A stretch of DNA of 23,183 nucleotides from a virus: IMG/VR virus record IMGVR_UViG_3300017963_000761, positions 1-23,183 of that record. The stretch is one strand, 5' to 3'. Positions within the stretch are counted from its first letter, which is position 1, and every line of letters begins with the position of its first letter. The notes below the pieces were generated by a model. The model made no database searches, had not been told where the DNA came from, and saw only the letters and a list, made by a program, of their open reading frames with translations. The position numbers and the translations under genes were made by a program. Shown here piece by piece: positions 6,576 through 12,704 of this stretch.

Positions 6576-7065
6576 ATGGTTAGAAATGACGCGGTGTGGT
6601 GCAGGTATTAATCGTTTCCACACGACGCCGGTAATCGGTGATCCTCAAAGTGTCGCTTCGCATTCGTTTGGTGTTGCTATGTTGGCCTTATTTTTAGAAC
6701 CAGATTTAGCAACAATGAATTTGATAAAAGCTGCTTTATACCATGATCTAGCTGAACAAGTTACGGGCGACGTTCCTGCTCATGTTAAGTGGGAAAATCC
6801 CGCTGTGAAAGCAAGCCTGCTAGAAGTTGAAAAACGGTTTGAAATCGAATGGAATTTAGATATTAAACTAACACAATATGAACAAAACGTTTTACGATGG
6901 GCTGACATGTTGGAGTTGTTGTTTTACTGCAAAGAGCAAAGGATGTTAGGTAATAAAAACATGGATCACATTTTTGCAAGGGGTTCCGAAAGCCTGAGCA
7001 CACTACCAGCACATGAAAAAGGCCAAGAATTATTGAACTATTTACAGGAGACATACAATGAATAA
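6568..7065 (+). CDS. HD-domain 5'-deoxynucleotidase (YfbR-like), 165 aa
   Basis: This is a compact HD-domain phosphohydrolase. His32 in SVASHSFGVAML, His59-Asp60 in LYHDLAEQVTGDVP and Asp113 in RWADMLELL form the H...HD...D metal site. Arg16 lies near the N-terminus where YfbR enzymes bind the substrate phosphate. Length fits the small YfbR/DatZ-like group that hydrolyses deoxynucleoside mono- or triphosphates. In this context it may remove an unwanted thymidine nucleotide so that the modified precursor is used, or feed the dUMP pool; neither can be decided from sequence. The start is given by GGAGGTGACGA just before the ATG, and its end overlaps the DUF3310 gene by eight bases. Confidence 0.8.
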   Translation: MFKWLEMTRCGAGINRFHTTPVIGDPQSVASHSFGVAMLALFLEPDLATMNLIKAALYHDLAEQVTGDVPAHVKWENPAVKASLLEVEKRFEIEWNLDIKLTQYEQNVLRWADMLELLFYCKEQRMLGNKNMDHIFARGSESLSTLPAHEKGQELLNYLQETYNE

Positions 7066-7318
7066 TAAAGCAAACGACCGACAAGTGGCGGGCGAACATT
7101 ACAAATCTAAAATCCAACATTGGGATTATGTGATAGCTAACAATTTAGATTATTTCCAAGCACAAGTCACCAAGTATGTCACGCGACATCGTGGGAAAAA
7201 CGGAATTGAAGATTTAAAAAAGGCTCAGCACTTCCTAGAAAAATATATTGAAGTGTTAGAAGCAGAAGCTGAAGCAGAAGCCTCTGAGCCTGGACATGGT
7301 TATGTCGACCAGGATTAA
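7058..7318 (+). CDS. DUF3310 family protein, 86 aa
   Basis: The segment from about residue 8, RQVAGEHYKSKIQHWDYVI, then FQAQVTKYVTRHRGKNG and DLKKAQHFLEKYIE, is the DUF3310 pattern often seen in phages and annotated loosely as a nucleotide kinase, although no P-loop is present. The role is not established. It accompanies replication and nucleotide genes in many phages, as it does here. The C-terminal tail is a short Glu-Ala repeat (EAEAEAEASE). The ribosome-binding site is ACAGGAGA nine bases upstream, inside the end of the HD gene. Confidence 0.82.
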   Translation: MNNKANDRQVAGEHYKSKIQHWDYVIANNLDYFQAQVTKYVTRHRGKNGIEDLKKAQHFLEKYIEVLEAEAEAEASEPGHGYVDQD

Positions 7319-7341
7319 TCAGAATTAAAGGGGCAAGGGGG

Positions 7342-7533
7342 ATGGAGCATCGAAATGCCCGAATAAATGATGCTCAAGTTATTGCGATTAGAATATGGTT
7401 GAAGCACGGGTTCCGTCAAGAAGTGGTCGCTGAAGCGTTTGGAATTTCCCAAACCACTGTGAACAATGTGTGGAAGAGGAACACTTGGAAACATTTAACT
7501 GAAACAGATATTAGGAAATGTGAGTATGGTTGA
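7342..7533 (+). CDS. Small HTH protein resembling homing-endonuclease DNA-recognition modules, 63 aa
   Basis: Residues about 8-50 read as a helix-turn-helix: NDAQVIAIRIWLKHGF, then QEVVAEAFGISQTTVNNVW and KRNTWKHL. The Asn-x-x-Trp-Lys-His ending is typical of the small HTH units at the C-terminus of HNH homing endonucleases, but no nuclease domain is attached. It may be a regulator or a remnant of such an enzyme. Ribosome-binding site AAAGGGG lies seven bases before the ATG. The gene's end overlaps the DNA polymerase start by 14 bases. Confidence 0.65.
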   Translation: MEHRNARINDAQVIAIRIWLKHGFRQEVVAEAFGISQTTVNNVWKRNTWKHLTETDIRKCEYG

Positions 7534-9460
7534 TTTCCCAGATTTAAGCAGGGCGAAAGAAATTGTCATTGATGTTGAAACCAAAGATTTAAACCTACTG
7601 ACTAAAGGTCCTGGAGCGGCCCGTAGTGATGGTCATATTGTTGGGTTGGCCGTTGGTGTTGAAGGAAAACAGTGGTATTTTCCGATGAGACACGAATGCG
7701 ACGACAGCTATAAAAATATCAAGCCGGAAGTTGTGTTGCTATGGGCGCAACGTGAATTATGTCGACCAAACCAGCCGAAGATCGGCGCTAATCTAATATA
7801 CGATTTAGAATTCTTATATAAAGAAGGCGTCGAAGTGGCGGGACCGTTCTATGACATACAATACGCGGAACCTTTATTAGACGAACACGCTTTGACTTAC
7901 AGTTTGGATTCATTAGCGAACAAATATCTAAACGAAAGCAAGGTTGACGACGAATTATATGAACACTTGTGGCGCAAATTCAAAGGCCCTAAAGGACGAA
8001 AGCAGGCGGGCAACATTTGGCGTGCTCCGATTAGTTTGGTTGAGCCCTATGCAAAAGGCGACGTTGATTTACCGTTACGCATATTTGAAAAACAAAAGAT
8101 TGTATTGGAATCTGAAGGTCTAGTTGATCTGTTTAAGTTGGAATGTCGGTTGCTGCCTTTGTTGTTGGAGATGCGGTTGAATGGCGTGCGAGTAGATGTT
8201 GATAAAAGCACATCGTTGAGCAAGGAATTCGCAAAGAGCATTAACACCGCACAACTAGAATTGAATGCAATTGCTCGCAGGCCCTTGAACTTTAATGCAG
8301 CGGCGGACATTGCCAAAACAGCCGACGAGCTCGGTATTGAATACCCGCGCACAAAGAAAACCAAGGCTCCAAGTTTTACCGCAAGTTGGTTGGAGAACCA
8401 TGATCATGAGTTAATGCGGAAAATATTTGAGATACGCAAGCTAGAAAAGATACGTGGTACGTTCACAGATAGCTATATATTAAACAATGCAGTTAACGGA
8501 CGTATCCACTGCCAGTTCCACCCACTAAAGAACGACGAATACGGTACGGTCAGCGGGCGCTTTAGCAGTTCGAATCCAAACCTGCAAAACATTCCAGCAC
8601 GTGATCCAATTTTAGCACCACTCATTCGGGGGTTGTTTATACCGGAGGAGGGTGAGGATTGGTACAAGTTTGATTGGAGTCAAATTGAATATCGGTTGAT
8701 GGCGCACTATGCACTCGGGAAAGGCTCCGACAATGTTAGGGCCCGCTTTAACAAAAACCCACTGACTGATTATCACCAATTGACCGCTGAATTAATTCAT
8801 GAGCAAACAGGTTTGGACATTGGCAGGAAGGCAACTAAGAATATAAACTTTGGATTGATCTATGGTATGGGAAAGGCAGCGTTGGCCCGTGGTCTAGGAT
8901 TAAGCAAACAGGAAGCAGAGGAATTATTTAATGCATATTTTGACGGTGCCCCCTTTGTTAAAGAAACGACGGGCCAAATTAGTCGCGTCGCGGCTTCGCG
9001 CGGGTACATTAGGACCATACTTGGCCGGAGGGCCCGGTTCCCGTTCTGGGAGGATGCGAAGTTTAGAACGGATGAGGAGAAGAAGATTGTTGAAGCGGAG
9101 AAAGGAAAAGACTGGTTTAAATACACAAGAGATCCAGCCGAAGCCCGTAAAAAATGGCGACGAGTAAAACGGGCACGCACGCACAAAAGCGCGAACAGTT
9201 TGTTCCAAGGCAGCGCGGCTGATCTAATGAAGTTGGCGATGGTGCAAGTATGGGAAAGCGGTGTTTGTGATGTAGTCGGTGCGCCCTTGCTTACTGTACA
9301 CGATGAAATGGATTTTAGCATACCACGCACAAAAGCAGGCCGCGAAGCTGCTAAAGAAATAAAGCACATTATGGAAACCTGTTATGAACTAAAAGTGCCG
9401 TTGATTGCCGACGTGGAAATTGGGCCTGATTGGGGTAACGTAGACGAGGTTGAACTGTGA
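7520..9460 (+). CDS. Family A DNA polymerase with 3'-5' exonuclease domain, 646 aa
   Basis: This is the phage replicative polymerase. An N-terminal proofreading exonuclease begins with Asp18 and Glu20 in IVIDVETKDL, then GANLIYDLEFLYK and the Exo III region YAKGDVDLPLRIF. The polymerase domain has motif A (DWSQIEYRLMAHYA), the O-helix motif B (RKATKNINFGLIYGMG) and motif C (LLTVHDEMDFSIP). The O-helix carries Phe rather than the T7 Tyr, so dideoxynucleotides should be discriminated as in E. coli Pol I. There is no 5'-3' exonuclease domain, and the length is close to T7 DNA polymerase. The start may be GTG 7520 or ATG 7526; AGGAA at 7513 fits 7526 slightly better. It must accept the modified dUTP analogue if the hypermodification model holds. 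The stop overlaps the lipoprotein gene. Confidence 0.95.
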   Translation: MSMVDFPDLSRAKEIVIDVETKDLNLLTKGPGAARSDGHIVGLAVGVEGKQWYFPMRHECDDSYKNIKPEVVLLWAQRELCRPNQPKIGANLIYDLEFLYKEGVEVAGPFYDIQYAEPLLDEHALTYSLDSLANKYLNESKVDDELYEHLWRKFKGPKGRKQAGNIWRAPISLVEPYAKGDVDLPLRIFEKQKIVLESEGLVDLFKLECRLLPLLLEMRLNGVRVDVDKSTSLSKEFAKSINTAQLELNAIARRPLNFNAAADIAKTADELGIEYPRTKKTKAPSFTASWLENHDHELMRKIFEIRKLEKIRGTFTDSYILNNAVNGRIHCQFHPLKNDEYGTVSGRFSSSNPNLQNIPARDPILAPLIRGLFIPEEGEDWYKFDWSQIEYRLMAHYALGKGSDNVRARFNKNPLTDYHQLTAELIHEQTGLDIGRKATKNINFGLIYGMGKAALARGLGLSKQEAEELFNAYFDGAPFVKETTGQISRVAASRGYIRTILGRRARFPFWEDAKFRTDEEKKIVEAEKGKDWFKYTRDPAEARKKWRRVKRARTHKSANSLFQGSAADLMKLAMVQVWESGVCDVVGAPLLTVHDEMDFSIPRTKAGREAAKEIKHIMETCYELKVPLIADVEIGPDWGNVDEVEL

Positions 9461-9651
9461 AAATAATTTTTATTGTGTTGGTGCTTATGTTGACCGGCTG
9501 TGGTGGCAAGGTTAATGGATGGGAGTTTAATGGTGCGTATGAATTTTGTAAAGACAAAGGCGGTGTTGACATTGTTTACATAAACATTTTTGATACGAAA
9601 GTTTGGTGTGTTGATGGGTCTAATGAGTTTACTTACAACATAGCTAATTGA
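9457..9651 (+). CDS. Small lipoprotein, 64 aa
   Basis: A GTG start overlaps the polymerase stop (GTGA). The product opens with MKIIFIVLVLMLTGCGGK, a lipoprotein signal peptide with lipobox LTGC, so the mature protein should carry lipid on the cysteine and sit in an inner or outer membrane. The mature part is about 48 residues with two further cysteines that could pair. Phage lipoproteins of this size are often superinfection-exclusion proteins or outer-membrane spanins; no partner spanin gene is adjacent, so exclusion is the better guess. Confidence 0.7.
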   Translation: MKIIFIVLVLMLTGCGGKVNGWEFNGAYEFCKDKGGVDIVYINIFDTKVWCVDGSNEFTYNIAN

Positions 9652-9712
9652 TGAAACCAATATCACATTAATTATGGTGAAGTAACTTGCAAAGATGAAC
9701 AATAAGGCAGTT

Positions 9713-9785
9713 GTTAGCTAGTCCACCAAGCTAGCTGATTTTCTAAAGCACCTAGCTCAGTAGGTGTTTGCCGAATAGACTGAGC
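9713..9785 (+). ncRNA. Candidate structured RNA: hairpin followed by an H-type pseudoknot
   Basis: In the 160-base gap after the lipoprotein gene, 9713-9721 pairs with 9731-9739 (nine pairs including two G-U, core AGCTAG/CTAGCT). Then 9746-9754 pairs with 9761-9769 (AAGCACCTA/TAGGTGTTT), closing a six-base loop GCTCAG at 9755-9760. That whole loop is complementary to CTGAGC at 9780-9785, giving an H-type pseudoknot with a ten-base third loop. CTAGCT also recurs at 9752-9757, so alternative pairing with the first hairpin is possible. It is not a tRNA. It may be a cis-acting leader for the next gene or an independent RNA. Confidence 0.5.
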
Positions 9786-9814
9786 GCTTATTTTAAAGGA
9801 AGCTAAGTTGATTG

Positions 9815-10009
9815 ATGAAATTAAAAAGGGAAATAACACGGTGTTTTGATGCCAAGTGTAGCGATCGCGATATTTGTGAGCGGTATCTACAACGGTTTCA
9901 GGGGCGGAGGGGCCCATGGCTGCAAACCATGAAAGGCGGTGACGGGGAATGCAGACACATGCTTATAGACCCCGATTCATTCGAATCGGGTAAAAATCAG
10001 TCAAAATAG
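9815..10009 (+). CDS. Hypothetical Cys-rich basic protein, 64 aa
   Basis: Unrecognised small basic protein. An AAAGGA motif lies 13-14 bases upstream of this ATG; a TTG one codon earlier (9812) would give a better gap. Four cysteines (CFDAKC, DICERY and GECRH) could form a zinc site together with a nearby His, but the spacing does not match a standard zinc ribbon. Its 3' end contains a perfect 8-4-8 inverted repeat and its stop abuts the 12-bp tandem repeats. Translation may depend on the upstream pseudoknot. Confidence 0.5.
   Translation: MKLKREITRCFDAKCSDRDICERYLQRFQGRRGPWLQTMKGGDGECRHMLIDPDSFESGKNQSK
9971..9990. repeat. Perfect 8-4-8 inverted repeat
   Basis: CCCGATTC and GAATCGGG flank the loop ATTC. 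It lies in the last codons of the small Cys-rich gene, 17 bases before the tandem repeats. No T-run follows on either strand, so a classical intrinsic terminator is unlikely. It could be a protein-binding site or an RNA hairpin that insulates the promoter downstream. Confidence 0.6.
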
Positions 10010-10042
10010 TTTACAAAAGGGTTTACAAAAGGGTTTACATGT
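10007..10042 (+). repeat. Three tandem 12-bp repeats (GGGTTTACAAAA-like)
   Basis: Units at 10007-10018, 10019-10030 and 10031-10042 share TTTACA; the second is the full GGGTTTACAAAA, the first has a changed start and the third a changed end. The 20-mer GGGTTTACAAAAGGGTTTAC, here at 10019-10038, recurs in the other regulatory gap at 16486-16505. The repeats overlap the -35 of the promoter listed next. They may be operator or activator sites, or iterons of a replication origin near the polymerase gene. Confidence 0.7.
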
Positions 10043-10050
10043 GATATGAT
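10022..10050 (+). promoter_or_regulatory. Sigma70-like promoter for the HNH gene region
   Basis: TTTACA at 10022-10027 and TATGAT at 10045-10050 are separated by exactly 17 bases, each with one mismatch to consensus. The start would be near 10057, about 27 bases before the HNH start codon, with TAACAGGAGA between. The -35 is part of the second 12-bp repeat, so a repeat-binding protein would compete with or assist RNA polymerase. Confidence 0.6.
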
Positions 10051-10083
10051 GTTTATAAGGTAGTAAATAACAGGAGAACAGTG

Positions 10084-10689
10084 ATGAGCCCGAAAACAAA
10101 AGTTTGTACTAAATGTGAAAAAAGAAAACCCGTTGCTAAATTTGAAAAACATTCTGGTGGAAAGCATGGCCTTAGAGCGCAATGTAGAATTTGTGTTTCT
10201 GAACGAACAAAGAAATACCGAGACCAAGATCTTGTTAAAGAAAGACGTTCGCTACAAGCAAAAGAACGCTATGAAGCAAACAGGGAAGAAATTATTAAAA
10301 AGCACAGAGAATACCGAGCTGCACATAGGAAACAGCAAAGAGAATATTATAAAGAATATAGTGCGAAAGAAGAAAACAAAACTAAAAAAGCACTTTACTC
10401 AAAAGAGTGGCGTAAAAATAATCCACACTTAGGGAAATTATCTAAAATTAGAAGGGCAGAAAGAACTGAAAAGGCGACGCCTGTTTGGTTAACACCAGAA
10501 CACAAGGAAAAAATTAAGAAAGTTTATTTACGTCGTGACAAAAAGATTGAAAAAACTGGGGATGAGTATCATGTGGATCACATTGTTCCATTGCAAGGGG
10601 AGAAAGTTTGCGGACTACATGTGCCGTGGAACTTGCGTGTTATAACTGCCGAAGCAAATTTGAAGAAAAACAATAGACACACAGCTTAA
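10084..10689 (+). CDS. HNH endonuclease, 201 aa
   Basis: An N-terminal zinc-binding unit has Cys8 and Cys11 (CTKC) and Cys34 and Cys37 (CRIC). A long basic, Lys/Arg/Glu-rich helical middle follows. The C-terminal nuclease motif reads EYHVDHIVPLQGEKVCGLHV and then PWNLRVITAEANLKKNN, the ββα-metal HNH pattern. Enzymes of this form are free-standing homing endonucleases common in phages; some HNH proteins instead help packaging, but those are usually shorter and near the terminase. It has its own promoter and sits among unrelated small genes, which fits an inserted mobile gene. A GTG at 10081 is an alternative start; ATG 10084 gives the same seven-base spacing as other copies of the ribosome-binding element. 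Confidence 0.85.
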   Translation: MSPKTKVCTKCEKRKPVAKFEKHSGGKHGLRAQCRICVSERTKKYRDQDLVKERRSLQAKERYEANREEIIKKHREYRAAHRKQQREYYKEYSAKEENKTKKALYSKEWRKNNPHLGKLSKIRRAERTEKATPVWLTPEHKEKIKKVYLRRDKKIEKTGDEYHVDHIVPLQGEKVCGLHVPWNLRVITAEANLKKNNRHTA

Positions 10690-10709
10690 TTTATAACAGG
10701 AGAACAGTG

Positions 10710-10886
10710 ATGATGATTATGCATGAAATACAAATTAGCAAAAGTTTGATGATGTTTTCTGGCGAGGATGACCAAGTTATTTTAGAAGTTGAAGAAGATG
10801 ACGGCAACTTTGCGCCCGTTGTGGTTGACAGGGAAACGGCTAAGGTTTTAATTTCTAAACTGCAAGAAGCGTTTGGTTTTCAATGA
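10710..10886 (+). CDS. Small acidic protein, 58 aa
   Basis: A frame from the first of two adjacent ATGs, behind TAACAGGAGA with seven-base spacing, encodes an acidic protein with the centre DDQVILEVEEDDGNF and a helical end (RETAKVLISKLQEAFGFQ). The alternation of hydrophobic and acidic residues suggests a small beta-sheet followed by a helix. The stop overlaps the start of the next lipoprotein gene as ATGA. It is not recognised. The ribosome-binding site and the coupling support it being real. Confidence 0.65.
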   Translation: MMIMHEIQISKSLMMFSGEDDQVILEVEEDDGNFAPVVVDRETAKVLISKLQEAFGFQ

Positions 10887-11146
10887 AAACACTAACGTTA
10901 TTATTGACTGTTTCGTTGTTGGCTGGTTGTGCGCTTACTGAAGATGAAACCAATTGTGATGACGAAATACACAATGTCCGTGTTGAGTATGGTGCTCCAG
11001 ATCATTGTGGTTATGCTGACAATTATTTAAGATATGACTATTGGTTTGAAGGCCGTGGATTTGTGTTTGATTGGAGCGGGGATAGTTGCTCCGTGCAGGA
11101 AGAAAAGTACGATTCACAATATTGGCGACGTTCTAAAGGTTGCTAA
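10883..11146 (+). CDS. Lipoprotein, 87 aa
   Basis: The N-terminus MKTLTLLLTVSLLAGCALTE is a clear type II signal peptide with lipobox LAGC, so the mature protein should be lipid-anchored in the cell envelope. The mature domain of about 71 residues has five further cysteines, suggesting disulfides in the periplasm, and many Tyr, Asp and Trp residues. It is unlike the lipoprotein at 9457 except for the signal. A role in blocking secondary infection is plausible for an accessory phage lipoprotein but not shown. It overlaps the preceding gene by four bases. Confidence 0.75.
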   Translation: MKTLTLLLTVSLLAGCALTEDETNCDDEIHNVRVEYGAPDHCGYADNYLRYDYWFEGRGFVFDWSGDSCSVQEEKYDSQYWRRSKGC

Positions 11147-11163
11147 ATAACAGGAGAATAGAG

Positions 11164-11442
11164 ATGACACCGAATATTGAAGTAAGTATTGCGAACCGTG
11201 TTACCGAACAAGGTTACGAAGTGCCGAAAGAAGAGTGGCGATTCCGTGTCATTGTTTTTGGTGCTGAGAACCAGATTGTTAATATTGTAGAATGCCACCC
11301 TGATAGTCTAAGGGACTTATTTGACGACTTGAATTTGTACATAACAGAAAAAACAAAATTGAATGGCGAACACATTGAAACGGGCGAACTGAGTTTTGGC
11401 GATGTTGCTGAAATAACGTTGCTTAATATGATGGAGGAATAA
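11164..11442 (+). CDS. Hypothetical protein, 92 aa
   Basis: I choose ATG 11164 because TAACAGGAGA precedes it at the spacing used elsewhere; an in-frame ATG at 11140 lies inside the previous gene without a ribosome-binding site. The protein is acidic, with beta-like segments (WRFRVIVFGAENQIVNIVE) and a helical middle (SLRDLFDDLNLYI). It is unrecognised, with no signal or membrane segment. GGAGGAAT at its end serves the next gene. Confidence 0.68.
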   Translation: MTPNIEVSIANRVTEQGYEVPKEEWRFRVIVFGAENQIVNIVECHPDSLRDLFDDLNLYITEKTKLNGEHIETGELSFGDVAEITLLNMMEE

Positions 11443-11443
11443 T

Positions 11444-11638
11444 ATGGATTTAACATACAGAGAAAAGCGGGAGGAGATGAATGTTTCACAGACTGAAATA
11501 GCCGAAGCGATTGGGTGTACACGGCAAATGATTTGGAAGATAGAGAACCGGCCTATGCGAGCACCGAAACGCGGGCTGCCAGATATTAGCCGACAAATGT
11601 ACATGGAATATATTGATGAACGGTGGGAGACACGATGA
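11444..11638 (+). CDS. XRE-like helix-turn-helix protein, 64 aa
   Basis: The segment LTYREKREEMNVSQTEIAEA followed by IGCTRQMIWKIENRP (residues 3-37) is an XRE/Cro-type HTH: helix, Ser-Gln-Thr turn, recognition helix Thr-Arg-Gln-Met-Ile-Trp-Lys-Ile-Glu. The rest is a short basic tail. It could regulate nearby phage genes; no operator is evident immediately around it. The ATG is one base after the previous stop, with GGAGGAAT upstream. The stop overlaps the next start as ATGA. Confidence 0.75.
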   Translation: MDLTYREKREEMNVSQTEIAEAIGCTRQMIWKIENRPMRAPKRGLPDISRQMYMEYIDERWETR

Positions 11639-11820
11639 GCGATTATGAAGAACTCGCCGACGACGAGGTGTTGGCAAAGATGAAAGACATACGTGAACGC
11701 AACGCCCATTGGAAAAGCTGCCAAGACGGGAGCTATGAATATGCTATGGAAGTTTCTGGGTATTATGAACTTTTTGACATCGCTGAAGAACGCGGTTTAA
11801 TTCACACGGCAGGGAAATAA
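11635..11820 (+). CDS. Hypothetical acidic protein, 61 aa
   Basis: The ATG at 11635 overlaps the previous stop; an upstream GTG in the same frame (11623) is less likely, since GGGAGA lies just before the ATG. The protein is acidic and probably helical: MSDYEELADDEVLAKMKDIR, then a Cys/Tyr-rich middle and ELFDIAEERGL near the end. Unrecognised. The tight overlap supports coexpression with the HTH gene. Confidence 0.63.
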   Translation: MSDYEELADDEVLAKMKDIRERNAHWKSCQDGSYEYAMEVSGYYELFDIAEERGLIHTAGK

Positions 11821-11822
11821 AA

Positions 11823-12080
11823 ATGAGAAAAATAGTGTGTGATTTATGTGATGATGAAATGGCATACACAGACATTAAAGAATATGAGATGATGTTACCT
11901 AATATATCTATTCCTGTGAAGACAGATGATTTAGGTGTTCTAGGAGAAATTTCAATCTATGTTCGTGGAACACAAGTAAAGCATCTAGACATTTGTCCTA
12001 AGTGTATTTATAAAATTATAAGGGCGCACAATAGCGGTCGTGCGATGAAGACGCGGTTTAATACAGGGGTGGGGAAATAA
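11823..12080 (+). CDS. Small putative zinc-binding protein, 85 aa
   Basis: Two cysteine pairs, CDLC at residues 6-9 and CPKC at 58-61, could hold one zinc ion, with a long beta-rich insertion between (LPNISIPVKTDDLGVL and GEISIYVRGTQ). The C-terminus is basic. Such proteins in phages are usually of unknown function, sometimes host-takeover factors. It is tightly linked to the genes on either side. Confidence 0.66.
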   Translation: MRKIVCDLCDDEMAYTDIKEYEMMLPNISIPVKTDDLGVLGEISIYVRGTQVKHLDICPKCIYKIIRAHNSGRAMKTRFNTGVGK

Positions 12081-12081
12081 T

Positions 12082-12465
12082 ATGGAAATGATTTGCGAGT
12101 GCTGTGGTGGTAAAACACACACAGCGGATAGAGTTTCAATTTTTGGCATGTATGACAACCATACATTTAAAAAATTTAATGCGCGGTCGGTCGATGGATT
12201 AATTTTCTTATGGTTGGCGCATATCTCCAAACCGAATTGGATGGCGTATCACTCCGATCCAAAAGATATTTTCGACGCAGGTCCGGCGGAACTTTTTCCC
12301 GTCCGTGTGATGAGCGGCAAAAAAGAACTTCGACAGGTTGGATGCGCTGTTCATGTTGACTATAGAACAAAGCTTCCAGATTTTAAAAAACTCGAAATAT
12401 TTAGACAGGAACTTTTGTCGGATCCGGATATTCCTCGACTATTGGCAGAGGGGAACGGAGAATGA
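12082..12465 (+). CDS. Hypothetical protein with N-terminal Cys cluster, 127 aa
   Basis: The N-terminus MEMICECCGGKTHTADRV has a CECC pair and a His that may bind metal, like half of a zinc ribbon. The rest is mixed alpha/beta, with an aromatic stretch (FLWLAHISKPNWMAYHSDP) that is not long enough to be a membrane span. It starts one base after the previous stop and overlaps the next start by four bases. It is unrecognised. Confidence 0.66.
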   Translation: MEMICECCGGKTHTADRVSIFGMYDNHTFKKFNARSVDGLIFLWLAHISKPNWMAYHSDPKDIFDAGPAELFPVRVMSGKKELRQVGCAVHVDYRTKLPDFKKLEIFRQELLSDPDIPRLLAEGNGE

Positions 12466-12704
12466 CTGCAACAAATGACGACATAAACAAAGAAATTGAT
12501 AAGTCGCAACTAGAGTTTGAAATACTAAAGTTAAACGGGGCCATTCAAAAGCAGAAATTTAGAATACAAGATTTAGAAACGGCGTTGGGAACTTTGTTGT
12601 TGCTTAAATCTTATGAGGGCGAGGACAGGGATAAAGTGTGGATGGAGCAAGCTAAATGGAACGCTTGGGAATTCGCACGACGAACTTTTATGGGGATAAA
12701 ATAA
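12462..12704 (+). CDS. Hypothetical coiled-coil protein, 80 aa
   Basis: Residues about 8-55 form a continuous charged helix with hydrophobic heptads (LEFEILKLNGAIQKQKFR, then IQDLETALGTLLLLK), so a dimeric coiled coil is likely. The C-terminus is Trp-rich (VWMEQAKWNAWEFARRTF). No enzymatic motif. Its start follows GGAACGGAGA, and its final TAA shares a base with the ATG of the KdsA homologue (TAATG), which suggests translational coupling. Confidence 0.66.
   Translation: MTATNDDINKEIDKSQLEFEILKLNGAIQKQKFRIQDLETALGTLLLLKSYEGEDRDKVWMEQAKWNAWEFARRTFMGIK

Noticed and set aside
8860-9369. Long minus-strand frame of 169 codons inside the polymerase gene
   Set aside because: The plus strand encodes unmistakable polymerase motifs here; the antisense frame is a by-product of codon use.
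9746-9785. preQ1-type riboswitch, because of the H-type pseudoknot
   Set aside because: The conserved A-rich tail and C-rich loop expected of preQ1-I are not seen, and the downstream gene is not a queuosine gene.
9748-9790. tRNA-like D-arm string (TAGCTCAGTAGGT)
   Set aside because: There is no matching acceptor stem, anticodon arm or T-arm around it; the bases are better explained by the pseudoknot pairing.
12656-12703. N-terminal extension of KdsA to an upstream ATG
   Set aside because: It lies inside the preceding gene, lacks a ribosome-binding site and exceeds the usual KdsA length; the TAATG overlap marks the real start.
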